62,000 nt of DNA, taken from assembly GCF_000003815.2 (NCBI RefSeq), contig NC_049985.1:24142981-24204980 (forward strand), written 5' to 3'. The notes below the pieces were generated by a model that did no database searches, was not told the DNA's origin, and saw nothing but the letters and a program-made list of their open reading frames with translations. This DNA comes from Branchiostoma floridae. Its lineage: Eukaryota > Chordata > Leptocardii > Amphioxiformes > Branchiostomatidae. Every line of letters starts with the position of its first letter. The first letter of the stretch is position 1. The translations under genes and the position numbers were made by a program. This document shows, piece after piece, positions 44,434-53,700 of this stretch.

Positions 44434-45360
44434 ATGGATTTAGGACCAAGAACAGTTTAAAGATTTGAACACTTCTTATCCATTTGTTTAGTCACCATGT
44501 CTTCAGCACCAAGGACATTTCATTATCTAAAATCTGAACACCTTTATTCATTTGTTTAGTCGTCATGTCTTCAGCACCAAGGACAGTTCTAAAATCTGAA
44601 CACTTTTCATTCATTTGTTTAATCACCTTGTCTTCAGCACCAAGGACAGTTCTAAAATCTGAACACTTTTTCCTCTTTAAAGTCACCATGACTTCAGCAC
44701 CGAGGACAGTTCTAAAATCTGAACACTTTTTATTCATTTCTTAAGTCATCATGCCTTCAGAATCAAGGAAAGCTCTAAAATCCGAACACTTTTTTTTATT
44801 TCATTTTAAAGTCACCATGCCTTCAGTACCAAGGACAGTTCTAAAATCTAAACACTTTTTATTCCCTTTTCAAAGTCATCATGTCTTCAGCTCGAAGGAC
44901 AGTTCATTGTCTAAAATCTGAACACTTGTTTGTTAAGTCGTCATGTCTTCAGCACCAATGACAGGTTTAATATCTGAACATTTTTCATTCATTTGTAAAG
45001 TCATCATGACTTCGGCACCAAGGACAGTTCTAAAAGCTGAACACTTTTCGTCAATTTATCAAGTAACAATGTCTTCAGAACTAGTGACAGTTATAAAATT
45101 GGAACACTTTTCATTTTCTTGTCTCCAAGACTTCACCACCAAGGCCATTCCTGGTATGTAGACACTTTCCATTCGCGTATAAAGACATAATCACTTCAGA
45201 CCTAAGGACAGTTCTAAAATTTTAACACTTTTCATTTTACCTGAAAGGTCACCAATGCTCCAGCACCAAAGACAGACCTAAAAGTTAAAAGAACATACAT
45301 CTATCACAGAATTTAAGTCAATATTCCAACACTGAAGACAATTTTATGGTGATCAGCTTA
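44434..45360. repeat. minisatellite, about 62-bp units, about 15 copies
   Basis: The unit words 'catgtcttcagcaccaagga', 'cagttctaaaatctgaacac' and 'cattcatttgttNagtcac' recur near 44439, 44505, 44573, 44636, 44696, 44757, 44824, 44888, 44951, 45014, 45075, 45135, 45198, 45260 and 45326. Central units are most alike and edges decay, as in arrays homogenised by unequal exchange. On the minus strand the 60-63 base units read as a repeating peptide (KCSDFRTVLGAE) over a few units only. Confidence 0.93.
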
Positions 45361-45439
45361 ACAACAAAAAGATGCGAAAGATACCGAAGCGTAAAAACTC
45401 TTACATTAAGAGTTAAATCCAAACCCCGAATTCGTCAAC

Positions 45440-45480
45440 AGATGCCGCTTACCAGCTGTTAAAGTCTACCAGCTGTTCAA
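45440..45480. promoter_or_regulatory. paired identical E-boxes
   Basis: 'accagctgtt' occurs twice, with CAGCTG at 45452-45457 and 45469-45474, a 17-base step. CAGCTG is the preferred core of many bHLH activators. A short local duplication is an alternative explanation. Confidence 0.4.
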
Positions 45481-45734
45481 ATCCAGCCGATCCAGTGGCT
45501 GTACTAAACAGGGCAAAAGTCGCGGCTCTAGATGAAAACTTCGTGAAAAATTAACGCCCGAAGCCCCCTGCAAGCCCCCAACCATCAGTAACTACCATAT
45601 CACTTCTGTGGGTCGAAGTCTAATTAGAGCATCTTGAAAATTTAAAGTGCTACTTACTGTCCCTGGTGGAATAACGGAAACAGGTCTAATTTGCCAAGAT
45701 CTATCCGTATCATGAACTAAAACCCCGCCGGATT

Positions 45735-45920
45735 CCAGCCAATATACCGCCACTAATAATTGATACTGTCATCCTCATTAGAGATGAAGAAGGTGATAAC
45801 TTTTAACCAATACACCGCCACAAATAATTGATATACGGTATTACCGCCATTTTGTTATTGCGGATTAAGGAGGTGACGACCGAAAACCAATACCGCGTCA
45901 GTAATAATTAATACGCTATT
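45735..45920. promoter_or_regulatory. three-unit CCAAT / homeodomain-core tandem module
   Basis: CCAAT at 45739, 45807 and 45887 is followed each time by 'accgc' and then 'taataatt' or 'aaataattgata'. Steps are about 68 and 80 bases. Between units 2 and 3 lie 'attaccgccattttg' and 'gcggattaagg'. Each repeat thus pairs a CCAAT core with an ATTA-type core. It may be a short degenerate minisatellite with incidental motifs. Confidence 0.4.
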
Positions 45921-45974
45921 TCCCTATTATAGTTTCACGAGATTAGGTCTGGTCCGGGTCTATACAGAGTTTGT

Positions 45975-46560
45975 TTAATATTTAAGCCCATGAAACATGG
46001 ATGGACCCTGTCGGCTGTGATAATTCATCATGGCGGACAAGGCGGTTACCCAGAATGCATTGCCACAGAAAATGGCGGGAAATTTTTGGTGACGTTGTAC
46101 ACAGAAACGTCGGCCCACCGAAACCTTTGTACTGTGACAACGCAGCGATTGCTGAGCTACGAAAAGTTTGACGGAATGCCTTATGAATTCCACACATAAA
46201 ATAACTAGTCTTTTTGTATATTTTGTTGATTATGCAAAATTATGTGAAATGTTCAAATCATAGAACAAAGGGTCCAAAATATTGGTTTTGTATCTGTATT
46301 GTCCTTCATTGATCACCGTGTAGTGTAATGGCAAAAGGGCCTTATAAAAGGACAAAACATGCTATGTATATGTCAATCCTTCTTAAGTGCCTGTCGCTGA
46401 AAGAAGCTAGTTAACCAAACCGAATACGCATGCGCAGTGACAGGAATTGTGGGTAATATGTCAAAAGTGAAGGCCCCTGAGTTGTAAACAGTTCCCTCTC
46501 AACAATTGTTTTGGTTTTCATAACAATATCCAGACGTGATTTGTTTACGTCCCAGGGGCC
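45975..46560. promoter_or_regulatory. candidate promoter-like region
   Basis: Seen: 'catcatggcggac' at 46028-46038 (YY1-like); 'tacccagaatgcattg' at 46047-46062, resembling the ZNF143/SBS core; 'aatggcgggaaa' at 46071-46082 (reverse of E2F plus YY1 as at 40137); and 'tacgcatgcgcag' at 46425-46437, one mismatch from the NRF1 palindrome. These motifs typify animal CpG promoters. No exon was identified on either side, so a promoter is a hypothesis. Confidence 0.35.
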
Positions 46561-46737
46561 TTCAACTTTGTCATAAAACCAACAATTCATTTGTGTACTT
46601 GGGGTGGTATACGAGCTTACAGAATGAAACTTGACAACACTTGCTCACTAGAGGGACTCTTCATGTTGACGCATCCATTCAATGCTTACCCGACATACGT
46701 AATAGTTATATATGAAGCATAGACAATTAGGACTATA

Positions 46738-46946
46738 CTATAAATGCAGAAACTTTCGCAGTGGTTTAATGTTCGCGGTTTTCGCGGTGGCCGCTTCACC
46801 GCGAACTTAAAACCACTGCGAACATTTTTTCATGACAGTAAAAGACTACAGTGCATGGTGCTACCGCGAACTTAAAACCACCGCGAAAAGTTATTTTTTT
46901 CCTACCACCGTGAAATTAAAACCCCGCGAACTTAAATACATATACA
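46738..46946. mobile_element. MITE G copy
   Basis: 'ctataaatgcagaaac' at the left and 'acttaaatacatatacag' at the right, with inner 'gttcgcggttttcgcggtgg' and 'gctaccgcgaacttaaaacc'. Shares 'agactacagtgcatggtgct' exactly with 3053-3233. Left TA present; right TA mutated. Confidence 0.88.
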
Positions 46947-46974
46947 GAAAGCGTTTTTGGTGAGAATACATTCA

Positions 46975-47060
46975 AATGGCATCGGCCATTTTTCACCAGC
47001 TCAGAATAATGTCGTCATGTGACCAGGATGTCAAAGGTCACACATGTCACGTGACACAAT
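46975..47060. promoter_or_regulatory. MiT/TFE E-box and DR1 cluster
   Basis: gtcatgtgac at 47014-47023 is an M-box. atgtcaaaggtca at 47028-47040 is a DR1 arrangement (ATGTCA-A-AGGTCA). gtcacgtgac at 47046-47055 is a perfect 10-base palindrome equal to the CLEAR/TFEB motif. All three fall in 42 bases. Known binding preferences of these families are established; that this site is used is inference. Confidence 0.45.
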
Positions 47061-47536
47061 GTTGTCGAAATGGGGGTTTGTTTTTAGAATTTTAGAACTA
47101 AACTATACATTCGTTGAAACTTCGCCAGTTGGATTCTATGACATACCTTTCAACGGTTGTGTGGATAATTGTTGTTCACACACGTCGATGTTAATTTCGC
47201 GCTTGGACAAGGATACTTCAAGGTTTCTGAACGTGATGTTACTGATACACAAGAACAATACTTTATATCGGTACTGAACTCAGCGAAAAGATACTCTAAG
47301 ATCATTAAAAGTTACCATAGGGAATGCAGACCAATACAAGCGCTAACATTGCATATCTTATCATTAGTGTATCACAGACATCGCAATCGAGTTACATGGG
47401 CGCTCAATGTTTCCTATTGTATGAAAGGGGATACTAGTATCCATTGCCTTTCTTACGCAAAGTTGAGCTCTAGCTAGGTTATTTGTTACACCATAAATTT
47501 GTATAGGGAAATGTAGTCTTCTAAAGCCGCATGTCA
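47061..47536. other. gene-free stretch to the gap
   Basis: Two overlapping plus ORFs (47044-47277, 47169-47477) in different frames. The second begins MLFTHVDVNFALGQGYF and has no family I recognise. It could be a transposon remnant, but the evidence is insufficient. Confidence 0.35.
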
Positions 47537-47636
47537 NNNNNNNNNNNNNNNNNNNNNNNNNNNNNNNNNNNNNNNNNNNNNNNNNNNNNNNNNNNNNNNN
47601 NNNNNNNNNNNNNNNNNNNNNNNNNNNNNNNNNNNN
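47537..47636. other. assembly gap, 100 N
   Basis: Exactly 100 consecutive N, the conventional placeholder for a scaffold gap of unknown size. Confidence 0.99.
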
Positions 47637-47714
47637 ACAAGCAATTTACAGCAAGTTAGCAAATAGTTTGGGTAGTCGAAGATACAGTGTAACAAATTGC
47701 GCTGTATTGGAAGG

Positions 47715-47890
47715 CAGACCCAACCCTCTCCTTCAACTGCCTTTCACCTCCCTAACCGAAGTCAGGTACCCAGTTTTACTTCTGTGTGAAGTGAGGAAAG
47801 CCGTGTAGAGTGTCTTTCCAAGTGGCACAAGGTCTGTAGCATGACAGGGTTCGAACCCAGGACCTCTGTGTTCTGGCCCAAATACCCTGC
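47715..47890 (-). repeat. SINE-2 copy, tRNA-like end preserved
   Basis: On the minus strand: B box 'gggttcgaaccctg', then 'cttggaaagacactctacac', 'ggctttcctcacttcac', 'ctgggtacctgacttcgg'. It stops before the 'gatccact' part of the body. With 23455 it defines the 5' part of the family. Confidence 0.82.
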
Positions 47891-48555
47891 AAGTTATGCC
47901 TAACGAACCCTTATAAGTCCAAAGAAAATTGGACTAACTCAAACTTTCCCCTGTCCAACTACAATCTGTGTCAAGCAATGAGTCCATTATTTGTGTTCGA
48001 TATTCTAGTTCAACTCAGAATGACTTTTGACGATACAAATGAACCGATCCAGTTCCACTTCAGTCTGTAACGGTAGCAAAAAGTTCCTACTCCTACTATA
48101 TGACAGACAGGGCTAAAGTAAATGTTTGTGTGAACTAAGTTTAACGCAAAGCGTGGTTGTTTTAATTCCATACGTTTCCTTATGCTATAACAGTAATCAT
48201 TTGGCATTGACATATCAACAGGTTTACTGCACAAGCCGCGTCCTTCAATCAAGAGTACATGAGAGTGTATATATTTTTATATTTGTTTATTGGTTTGGCT
48301 ATTTAGGACGCAAAGCCAGGGTTGCCCAACTAGCCTGTGGCTATTTCTAAGGGTTAACCCTGCTAAAAAAAAAGATAGCATCGCATGATATATTGGAAAA
48401 TTTAGATATGAAAAATCAAATTTCCTCGTGATCTGATAATACACCAGTGAATCATTTTTGCTATCCTCTTATGTTTTATTTTTGCAATACTTTGTATATA
48501 GATGGTAGACGCACAGACATCAGCAGTACAAAGCAAAAATTTTTCGTCCGGATTC
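47891..48555. other. gene-free stretch, nothing recognised
   Basis: Near 48330 'ctagcctgtggc' and 'gggttaaccct' (an 11-base palindrome-like core) occur. No gene. Confidence 0.45.
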
Positions 48556-48783
48556 AACGGTGGCACACCTTTATCCGCGAGGTATCCTATATCCGTTTCT
48601 TTTCAAAAGACGGATCATTAATGGAATATCAAGTCGAGGTACGGTGGTTTCAAATTGGTGTGTTTTCAAATTATAATTTTACACAATGAAATAAAAAGTC
48701 CACTGGCTTGATATCCCTGAATACCGTGTTCTTAAAATAAACCACGGATATAGGTTACCCCGCGGATAAAGGTGAACTAACAT
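48556..48783. mobile_element. MITE A copy
   Basis: The worn left end 'caacggtggcacaccttta' and good right end 'ataaaggtgaactaacat' bracket the usual arms, 'ggaatatcaagtcgaggt' and 'cttgatatccctgaatac'. TA after the right end. Confidence 0.85.
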
Positions 48784-48975
48784 TATGTATGCTTCACACT
48801 AAGAAGCAACAGATGTATCTATGTTCAGTATATGTCAAGGTGGAACAACCGACATAAACATTCTTGAGATGAAACAACGGATATAGGTTACCCCGTGGAT
48901 AAAGGTGAACTAATGTTATGTATGCTTCACGCTAAGAAACAGATGTATCCATGTACAGTATATGCCGAGGTGGAA
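48740..48975. repeat. tandem duplication of a MITE A end plus flank, about 134 bp
   Basis: 'cggatataggttaccccg', 'gataaaggtgaacta', 'tatgtatgcttcacNctaag' and 'cagtatatg' appear at 48744-48848 and again at 48877-48964. The second unit therefore includes a MITE end without its partner. The ATG of the 313-codon ORF at 48962 lies at the edge of this duplicated unit. Confidence 0.88.
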
Positions 48976-49139
48976 CCATAAATCTTTACCGTATTACCGA
49001 CACTTGATCTCTGCCCAGATACATATCGAGACGGATACCCAGGGAATGCCCTATGCACGTGTCTATCTGCACCAATTCCCGCAACGCCTACACTGTGAAA
49101 TCACTGCTAGATATGTGTTCCCTCTTCCAGACGGAATCT

Positions 49140-49780
49140 GTCAATATCTCCCTGAAAAAAAGGGCGAGCAGCGATCAAAGGGAGGTACCAGTCACTTGAA
49201 TAACGGTTCCCGTGAGGTGTGGAAGCAGCTCCGGCGGGCGGGCAGGTCGCGAGAAGAAGCACCGGGGTTAACGCGAATCCTCGGCGCTACAAGCGATCGA
49301 TTAACCCGCCTGCCAAAGTTGTCATGCCCGGTGATTAATGCATATGTATTACTGGTAGAAAAAAGAAGGTTGCATCGCCGCGGAATGGGGAAATTTACAA
49401 CAAGGCATGCAGACAACCACTCCCCTCTAGGTCTGAGGTTTGTCAACAAACGCCCGGGAAAATTCTACGTGACAGGTGGTTCAGGAGAATGGCACCCCCC
49501 TCCGGGTTCTATTCATCCGCCATCTTGCCCCACGGAGTGCGCCGAAATGTCGTCTGAAAGCGATGCCCGGATGATGGATGGCCGTAATTTTTCGCATCAT
49601 TACCCGCCAGAAGAGATACGGTGTCAGCCCGGACGAGCAGACATTAATCTTCATTCTCGCCCCTGTCCACCCCGCGGTACTCTCGGCTCCAGTTCACCGC
49701 CTCATCTTTGCCGGGGAAGTTCACGGGGAAGACGGGCGGGGATTAAGGCGAACACCCCACCTCAACTCTCACCAGGGGCG
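49140..49780. promoter_or_regulatory. candidate conserved non-coding island (carries a spurious long ORF)
   Basis: GC-rich, non-repetitive. A 'gattaatgcatatgtattac' stretch near 49335 packs ATTA and POU-like ATGCATAT cores. 'gcgatcgattaacccg' lies near 49293. The window's longest ORF (48962-49903, 313 codons) crosses it, but it starts in a MITE-derived duplication and ends inside a foldback element. Its composition is unlike a folded domain, and several other frames are open too. Regulatory role inferred. Confidence 0.35.
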
Positions 49781-49781
49781 C

Positions 49782-49986
49782 GGTCGCATAGGTCGTGCGA
49801 TCGTCGTACGATTTTGACACCATATGTGATTCTCAAGCAGGCCGTGACAGCACCAGCCGTTGAAATGGATCCAAAACAGCATTTTTTGTACCAAGACAGT
49901 TGAACTTTGCAGGAGGAGACGTACAGTTTTGTCCCCCAAAATGCCCAAAGTTAGCGATCGTACGACGATCGCACGACCTATGTGAC
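49782..49986. mobile_element. foldback element with palindromic ends
   Basis: 'cgcataggtcgtgcgatcgt' then 'cgtacgat' at 49785-49812 mirrors 'gcgatcgtacgacgatcg' then 'cacgacctatgtgac' at 49955-49985. About 28 bases of inverted repeat with an internally palindromic 'gatcgtcgtacgat' core. About 200 bp, no ORF of its own. I found no second copy in the window. Confidence 0.8.
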
Positions 49987-49989
49987 AGA

Positions 49990-50343
49990 GTTATTTGCTA
50001 GTGGCCTATAATTCCTCCAACCTACAGTAACGTTTCAAATGATGAAATCCTTGAGAATGGTATTAGACGTAACTAAATGATTGTTTACAGTATTAAATAA
50101 TCCACAAACGTATCAATTGTTTCATGTGTTGTTCCTCTTTCCTTTCTATTCTCCCCCACTAAAAGTGCACATTTTAATGGCGGGTCTCCTTTATTCCATT
50201 AACTAAAATCATTTGAGGTTCAGGATTTTACATTACAATTTACCTAAGATACTTTTGCCTCTAAATCAATCACTGTTTTAGCTAATTTTGAAGTGATTGT
50301 GTAATAGAGTATGTTATTGGTACCTTCTCCGGTCGTAGTGACG
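49990..50343. other. gene-free stretch, nothing recognised
   Basis: AT-rich, no matched repeat. Confidence 0.45.
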
Positions 50344-50360
50344 CCCCCCCCCCCCCCCCC
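50344..50360. repeat. poly-C run of 17
   Basis: Directly readable; a likely sequencing-difficult site. Confidence 0.9.
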
Positions 50361-50369
50361 TCGAATCAT

Positions 50370-50645
50370 AAGCGCCTTTAATTAATTGTCTTTAACCAGA
50401 GCCCGCCTCTGGTATGGCCGTTTCTGCATTATTGACGAAGAGAGGGAGGTGCTCTCGGAAACGATGGCGAAGCTCTTTAGGGGAACCGTGCCATTGGAAT
50501 CCGAGCTCTTCTCAATCTTTAATGCGCCCGTGGTCCGTTTACATCGTGATTCAATCTCGGGGTGTGTTTTGATACGTCGGGAGAACCGCCGGCGCATATT
50601 TGGGGTTTCCCGCGGTGCGTGTAGACTCGGTAACAGGCTTTACAG
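50370..50645. promoter_or_regulatory. candidate conserved non-coding island
   Basis: Begins with the homeodomain-rich 'cctttaattaattgtcttt' at about 50377, then GC-rich single-copy DNA. Open on both strands (137 codons plus, 71 minus), and I recognise neither peptide. The plus ORF starting near 50386 is the best-looking unknown ORF in the window but has no splice or initiation support. Confidence 0.35.
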
Positions 50646-50984
50646 GTTGGGCTTTTTTGTAATGAATAAAGACCCTTTTTTTTACAGTTTTGCCCAACCG
50701 AGCTTAGAACAGGTCACAACAAGTAAAAAATATATACATATAAAAGTATCACAAATCTTGTCTAATACAGAGGTTCAGCTTCTTCTTGATTCTTGGTAAT
50801 GGTGAAAATGTAGGACTGTATGGGTTTAGCTATGGTTGGTTAATATATCATTGTGTAGTTTTTTCACCGTGTTGCAACTTTAAACTTTATATCCGTACAC
50901 AAAATAAATTACTTCAAACTAGCTTTCGATATCAGTCCTCTGATCCTTATCAAGTTGAAATGACGCAAAATCTATGTCACACAT

Positions 50985-51060
50985 CCAGACCGGAAGTGTG
51001 ACGTCAGCAAAGGGTCAAAGGTGTTGGAAGTCGGTATCGGCCCCCGTCTCGGTTGAGGGA
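50985..51060. promoter_or_regulatory. ETS-CRE-DR1 cluster, promoter-like
   Basis: accggaagtg at 50989-50998 is an ETS site. tgacgtca at 50999-51006 is a full CRE; ETS directly joined to CRE is a known composite of animal promoters. gggtcaaaggtgt at 51012-51024 is a near-consensus DR1. All fall within 36 bases. No exon recognised downstream. Confidence 0.45.
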
Positions 51061-51299
51061 AGATTTGGTGGGCTCTGATGTGTAACAGTGTATTAGTTAC
51101 TCCGGGAAGAAGGGTCACCTCCTGATGGAGCATGGTAGTTGTTGTTCTACTGTTCACAACTGTATCTCACGATCCTCAGGCTCTGCTGCATTCATATATG
51201 TCGTATGCCCGTATATGTGTGAGATAATGCACGTTGTTTTTTGTACATCGTAACTGTTTGTATAAAGTACTGTAATAGTTCTCAGGCTTGTTCTGGTTG

Positions 51300-51430
51300 T
51301 ACAGTAGAAGCCAGTTAATTACACAACGGATAACTGCACACTTCTGTTAATTGCACGGAATTCCCAAATCCCCAACCGGTGCGGTCCAGCTGGATAACTC
51401 CGCATTATTGCATAATCCGGATACCCAACA
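51300..51430. mobile_element. MITE H copy, right end missing
   Basis: 'tacagtagaagccagttaat' at the left equals the MITE H terminus. 'ctgttaattgcacgg' and 'accggtgcggt' match the interior of 16461-16627 in reverse orientation. The right terminus is lost near 51430. Confidence 0.8.
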
Positions 51431-51464
51431 AGTCACTAGGGGGACTAAAGCTACATTGCTTTTT

Positions 51465-51580
51465 TTCTAACATTAAGAGCTATCGGCCACCAAAAAATCA
51501 AGACCAGAGTATGTCTAGGATATCGGAATAGATACAAATTTTGGAAGTTCTGCTGCAGTACCAAGATTGCACACCAGGCA
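51465..51580. repeat. dispersed repeat O
   Basis: 'tttctaacattaagagctat', 'ccaccaaaaaatcaagacca' and 'agttctgctgcagtaccaag' match 53898-54010. Confidence 0.75.
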
Positions 51581-51694
51581 GCCAAAAAGGTACACATCGT
51601 TTTGTATATTCAGTCATTTGTTTAACCTTTCTGGCTTCTTAGATTTAATACTGATTTTTTGGGGCCAAACTTTTTGTGGTACAGTTTTGTGGTT

Positions 51695-51740
51695 TCCAGA
51701 GGATGTCATCCATATAATCACATTAACACGGCCTTGTTCA
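51695..51740. repeat. family N terminal fragment
   Basis: 'ggatgtcatccatataatca' then 'cattaacacggcc' is the family N right end; no left partner found nearby. Confidence 0.65.
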
Positions 51741-51893
51741 ACAATGAAAGAAAATAGATGAGTGAGACTAGTACTGCAGCGATCTCCGACACGCACGAGT
51801 TACCGCATCAACGCGCTGGAGATAAAACAATAAATAGCAACATGTGCTTTTTACGCTTGTGCAGATTACTCATCTAGGACGTAATGCTAGTTC

Positions 51894-52096
51894 ACCTTTA
51901 TCCGCGGGGTACCTATATCCGTTGTTTTGAAAGAAAAAAAAACAATCAGTCGATGGACAGTGGTGTCAAGCTGCGATATTTTCAAAGAATTGCAGTTTGA
52001 AACCACCGTTCGTCAACTTCATATCCCTAAATACTGTACCCTGTTTTTTTAGCACAACGGATATAGGATACCCCACGGATAAAGGTGAATTAACGT
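51894..52096. mobile_element. MITE A copy with TA duplication
   Basis: TA at 51892-51893 and 52097-52098; ends 'atgctagttcacctttatcc' and 'ggataaaggtgaattaacgt'. Inner arms pair as in other copies. Confidence 0.9.
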
Positions 52097-52377
52097 TATG
52101 TAAAACATCTAGTTAAACCAGTCCTTACTGCTGGATATATAATTGTTTGTTGCATTATATATACAAAATGTTTCAGACATCATCCACTGTCTTTCTTCAG
52201 TGACTGAAAATTAAGGTATACAAAATTTACGGAAAAAATAATAATTCTGTTCTTATTCAGGTAAAATCTCCAAGCAGATATGGAAAGTCAAAATAAGCTC
52301 GTTCGCACTTCTAAGTACGCATGTGCAGCAACAAACACAAAAACACAAGTAACAAAATCTATGTGTAACGAACGTTC

Positions 52378-52745
52378 CATCCAAAATCTGTTTCCCGCCA
52401 AGCGAACCGTCCCGCCGTCCCAGTTTATCGATCCAACCATTCCCGTACATTAGCCGACATTACCTATCCTCGGTGGGCCTGGGATGGCCGCAAATGGGTC
52501 GCGCTAATTGTACGATAATGAGCGCAAGTGGCCGAAATCTATCAACGCCTGCGCTTCTTGCCTTCATTTACGCGCCAATATCTAATTCAGCCTCGAATTA
52601 AACGCTCATTGTCTCTCCTAGATAGCATCTTTCCGGAAAGCGAGGAGTCGACAAGCTCAAATCCGATAAAGGAAATAGAATTAACACGTTACAACTGGGA
52701 GAGACGCAAGGGTGGAAGCGATATATCGGCATTCACACAATAACA
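52378..52745. promoter_or_regulatory. candidate conserved non-coding island rich in ATTA cores
   Basis: Single-copy. 'gcgctaattgtacgataatg' then 'agcgc' at about 52501-52525 is an imperfect palindrome carrying two homeodomain cores. Further cores are 'tctaattcag', 'cgaattaaacgctcattgtc' (with a SOX-like cattgt) and 'agaattaacacg'. A 71-codon ORF at 52528-52743 overlaps but is unsupported. Confidence 0.4.
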
Positions 52746-53555
52746 CACAACGCCAGAAATTCGTAGAAAACCTTTGATGTGTAATTTACAGTTCTTGATA
52801 CGACGTTGCTTTGCTTTTTTTTCTGAAGTCCCTTAAGGCATTACTGCCCAATCCCAAATGCTACATTCTACTTGTACAAAATGTAATTGTCATTGTCAAT
52901 TTTGACAGTCATTTTCCAATGGTGATACTAATATTAGCAACTGGCTACAGTTCATTACCGCGGTCTACGGTGTATTGCGCTTTTCAATGTTAAATGTCAA
53001 AAATAGACAGACAACCATAGACAGGGACCAAATGTCTGTCACTTCTTCCCGACCACTAGAGCTACATGTATCTACGTACCACTAGTCAAAAATAACATAT
53101 CAGCCTCATCGAAAAAGTAATATTTGGTGTATTATCTGCAAATGATAACAGTCAATTAAGTAATGGTATCAAAAAAACAGTAACCAATTAAACAATTACA
53201 ATATCCATCTGGAAAACGTGATAAGCTTATAGGCTCCATTTGTAATGAAAGCAATACTGTAACATTGTAGTACCCATAGTACAGCGTAACGTTCTTGTTT
53301 TTTAGAACGTCGGTAAAGGTACTACATACAAAGTCCCTAGCGGTTGCGTCATCTTTCTCCGTTTCAACTTCTAGAGCACAGATGAACCTTAAAGGTAACA
53401 TTTGTAAGCAAATACATAATATTTCCCTTCACATTGTTTAGCTTAACAACTACTGCACTGTTTATTCCTACACAGACACGTTTATACATTTATGGTGACC
53501 AGCCCTCTAGTTCTGTCCTACCACTTGCTACATAATCGAACACCACAGAGTGTCT
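52746..53555. other. gene-free stretch, nothing recognised
   Basis: AT-rich, chance ORFs. Confidence 0.45.
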
Positions 53556-53700
53556 GCTATATCTCAAGTAACCATGGTGACAGCCGTCCGGTCTAGGTCA
53601 TTGACCTTTATCGTTTCGAGAAAGATTATCGTACTCGTGACCTTGCCATATTTGGTGCGACCTATGGTTTCGGCCAATTACATATTGGCTATCAGATGTT
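53556..53700. promoter_or_regulatory. dense motif cluster: X-box-like, IR1, ERR-type, CArG, paired CCAAT
   Basis: gtaaccatggtgac at 53568-53581 is RFX X-box-like. aggtcattgacct at 53595-53607 is a perfect inverted repeat of AGGTCA with one-base spacing (IR1). tgaccttg at 53638-53645 is an ERR/NR5-type half-site abutting ccatatttgg at 53646-53655, a perfect CArG box. ccaattacatattgg at 53674-53688 is an inverted CCAAT pair. Five recognisable sites in 121 bases is more than I would expect by chance. No exon seen. Confidence 0.45.

Noticed and set aside
44434-45360. CRISPR-like or coding repeat array
   Set aside because: Direct 62-bp units without unique spacers; gradual decay at the edges fits a minisatellite.
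47169-47477. 102-codon ORF as a transposon protein fragment
   Set aside because: Some residues looked protein-like, but I could not match it to any family and a competing frame overlaps it.
47537-47636. Biological low-complexity region
   Set aside because: It is a run of N, an assembly gap.
48962-49903. 313-codon plus-strand ORF
   Set aside because: Starts at the edge of a MITE-derived duplication, ends in a foldback element, shows no domain, and other frames are open across the same GC-rich DNA.
50386-50799. 137-codon plus-strand ORF
   Set aside because: No recognised family, minus frame also open, AT-rich tail runs into simple sequence; kept only as part of a candidate non-coding island.
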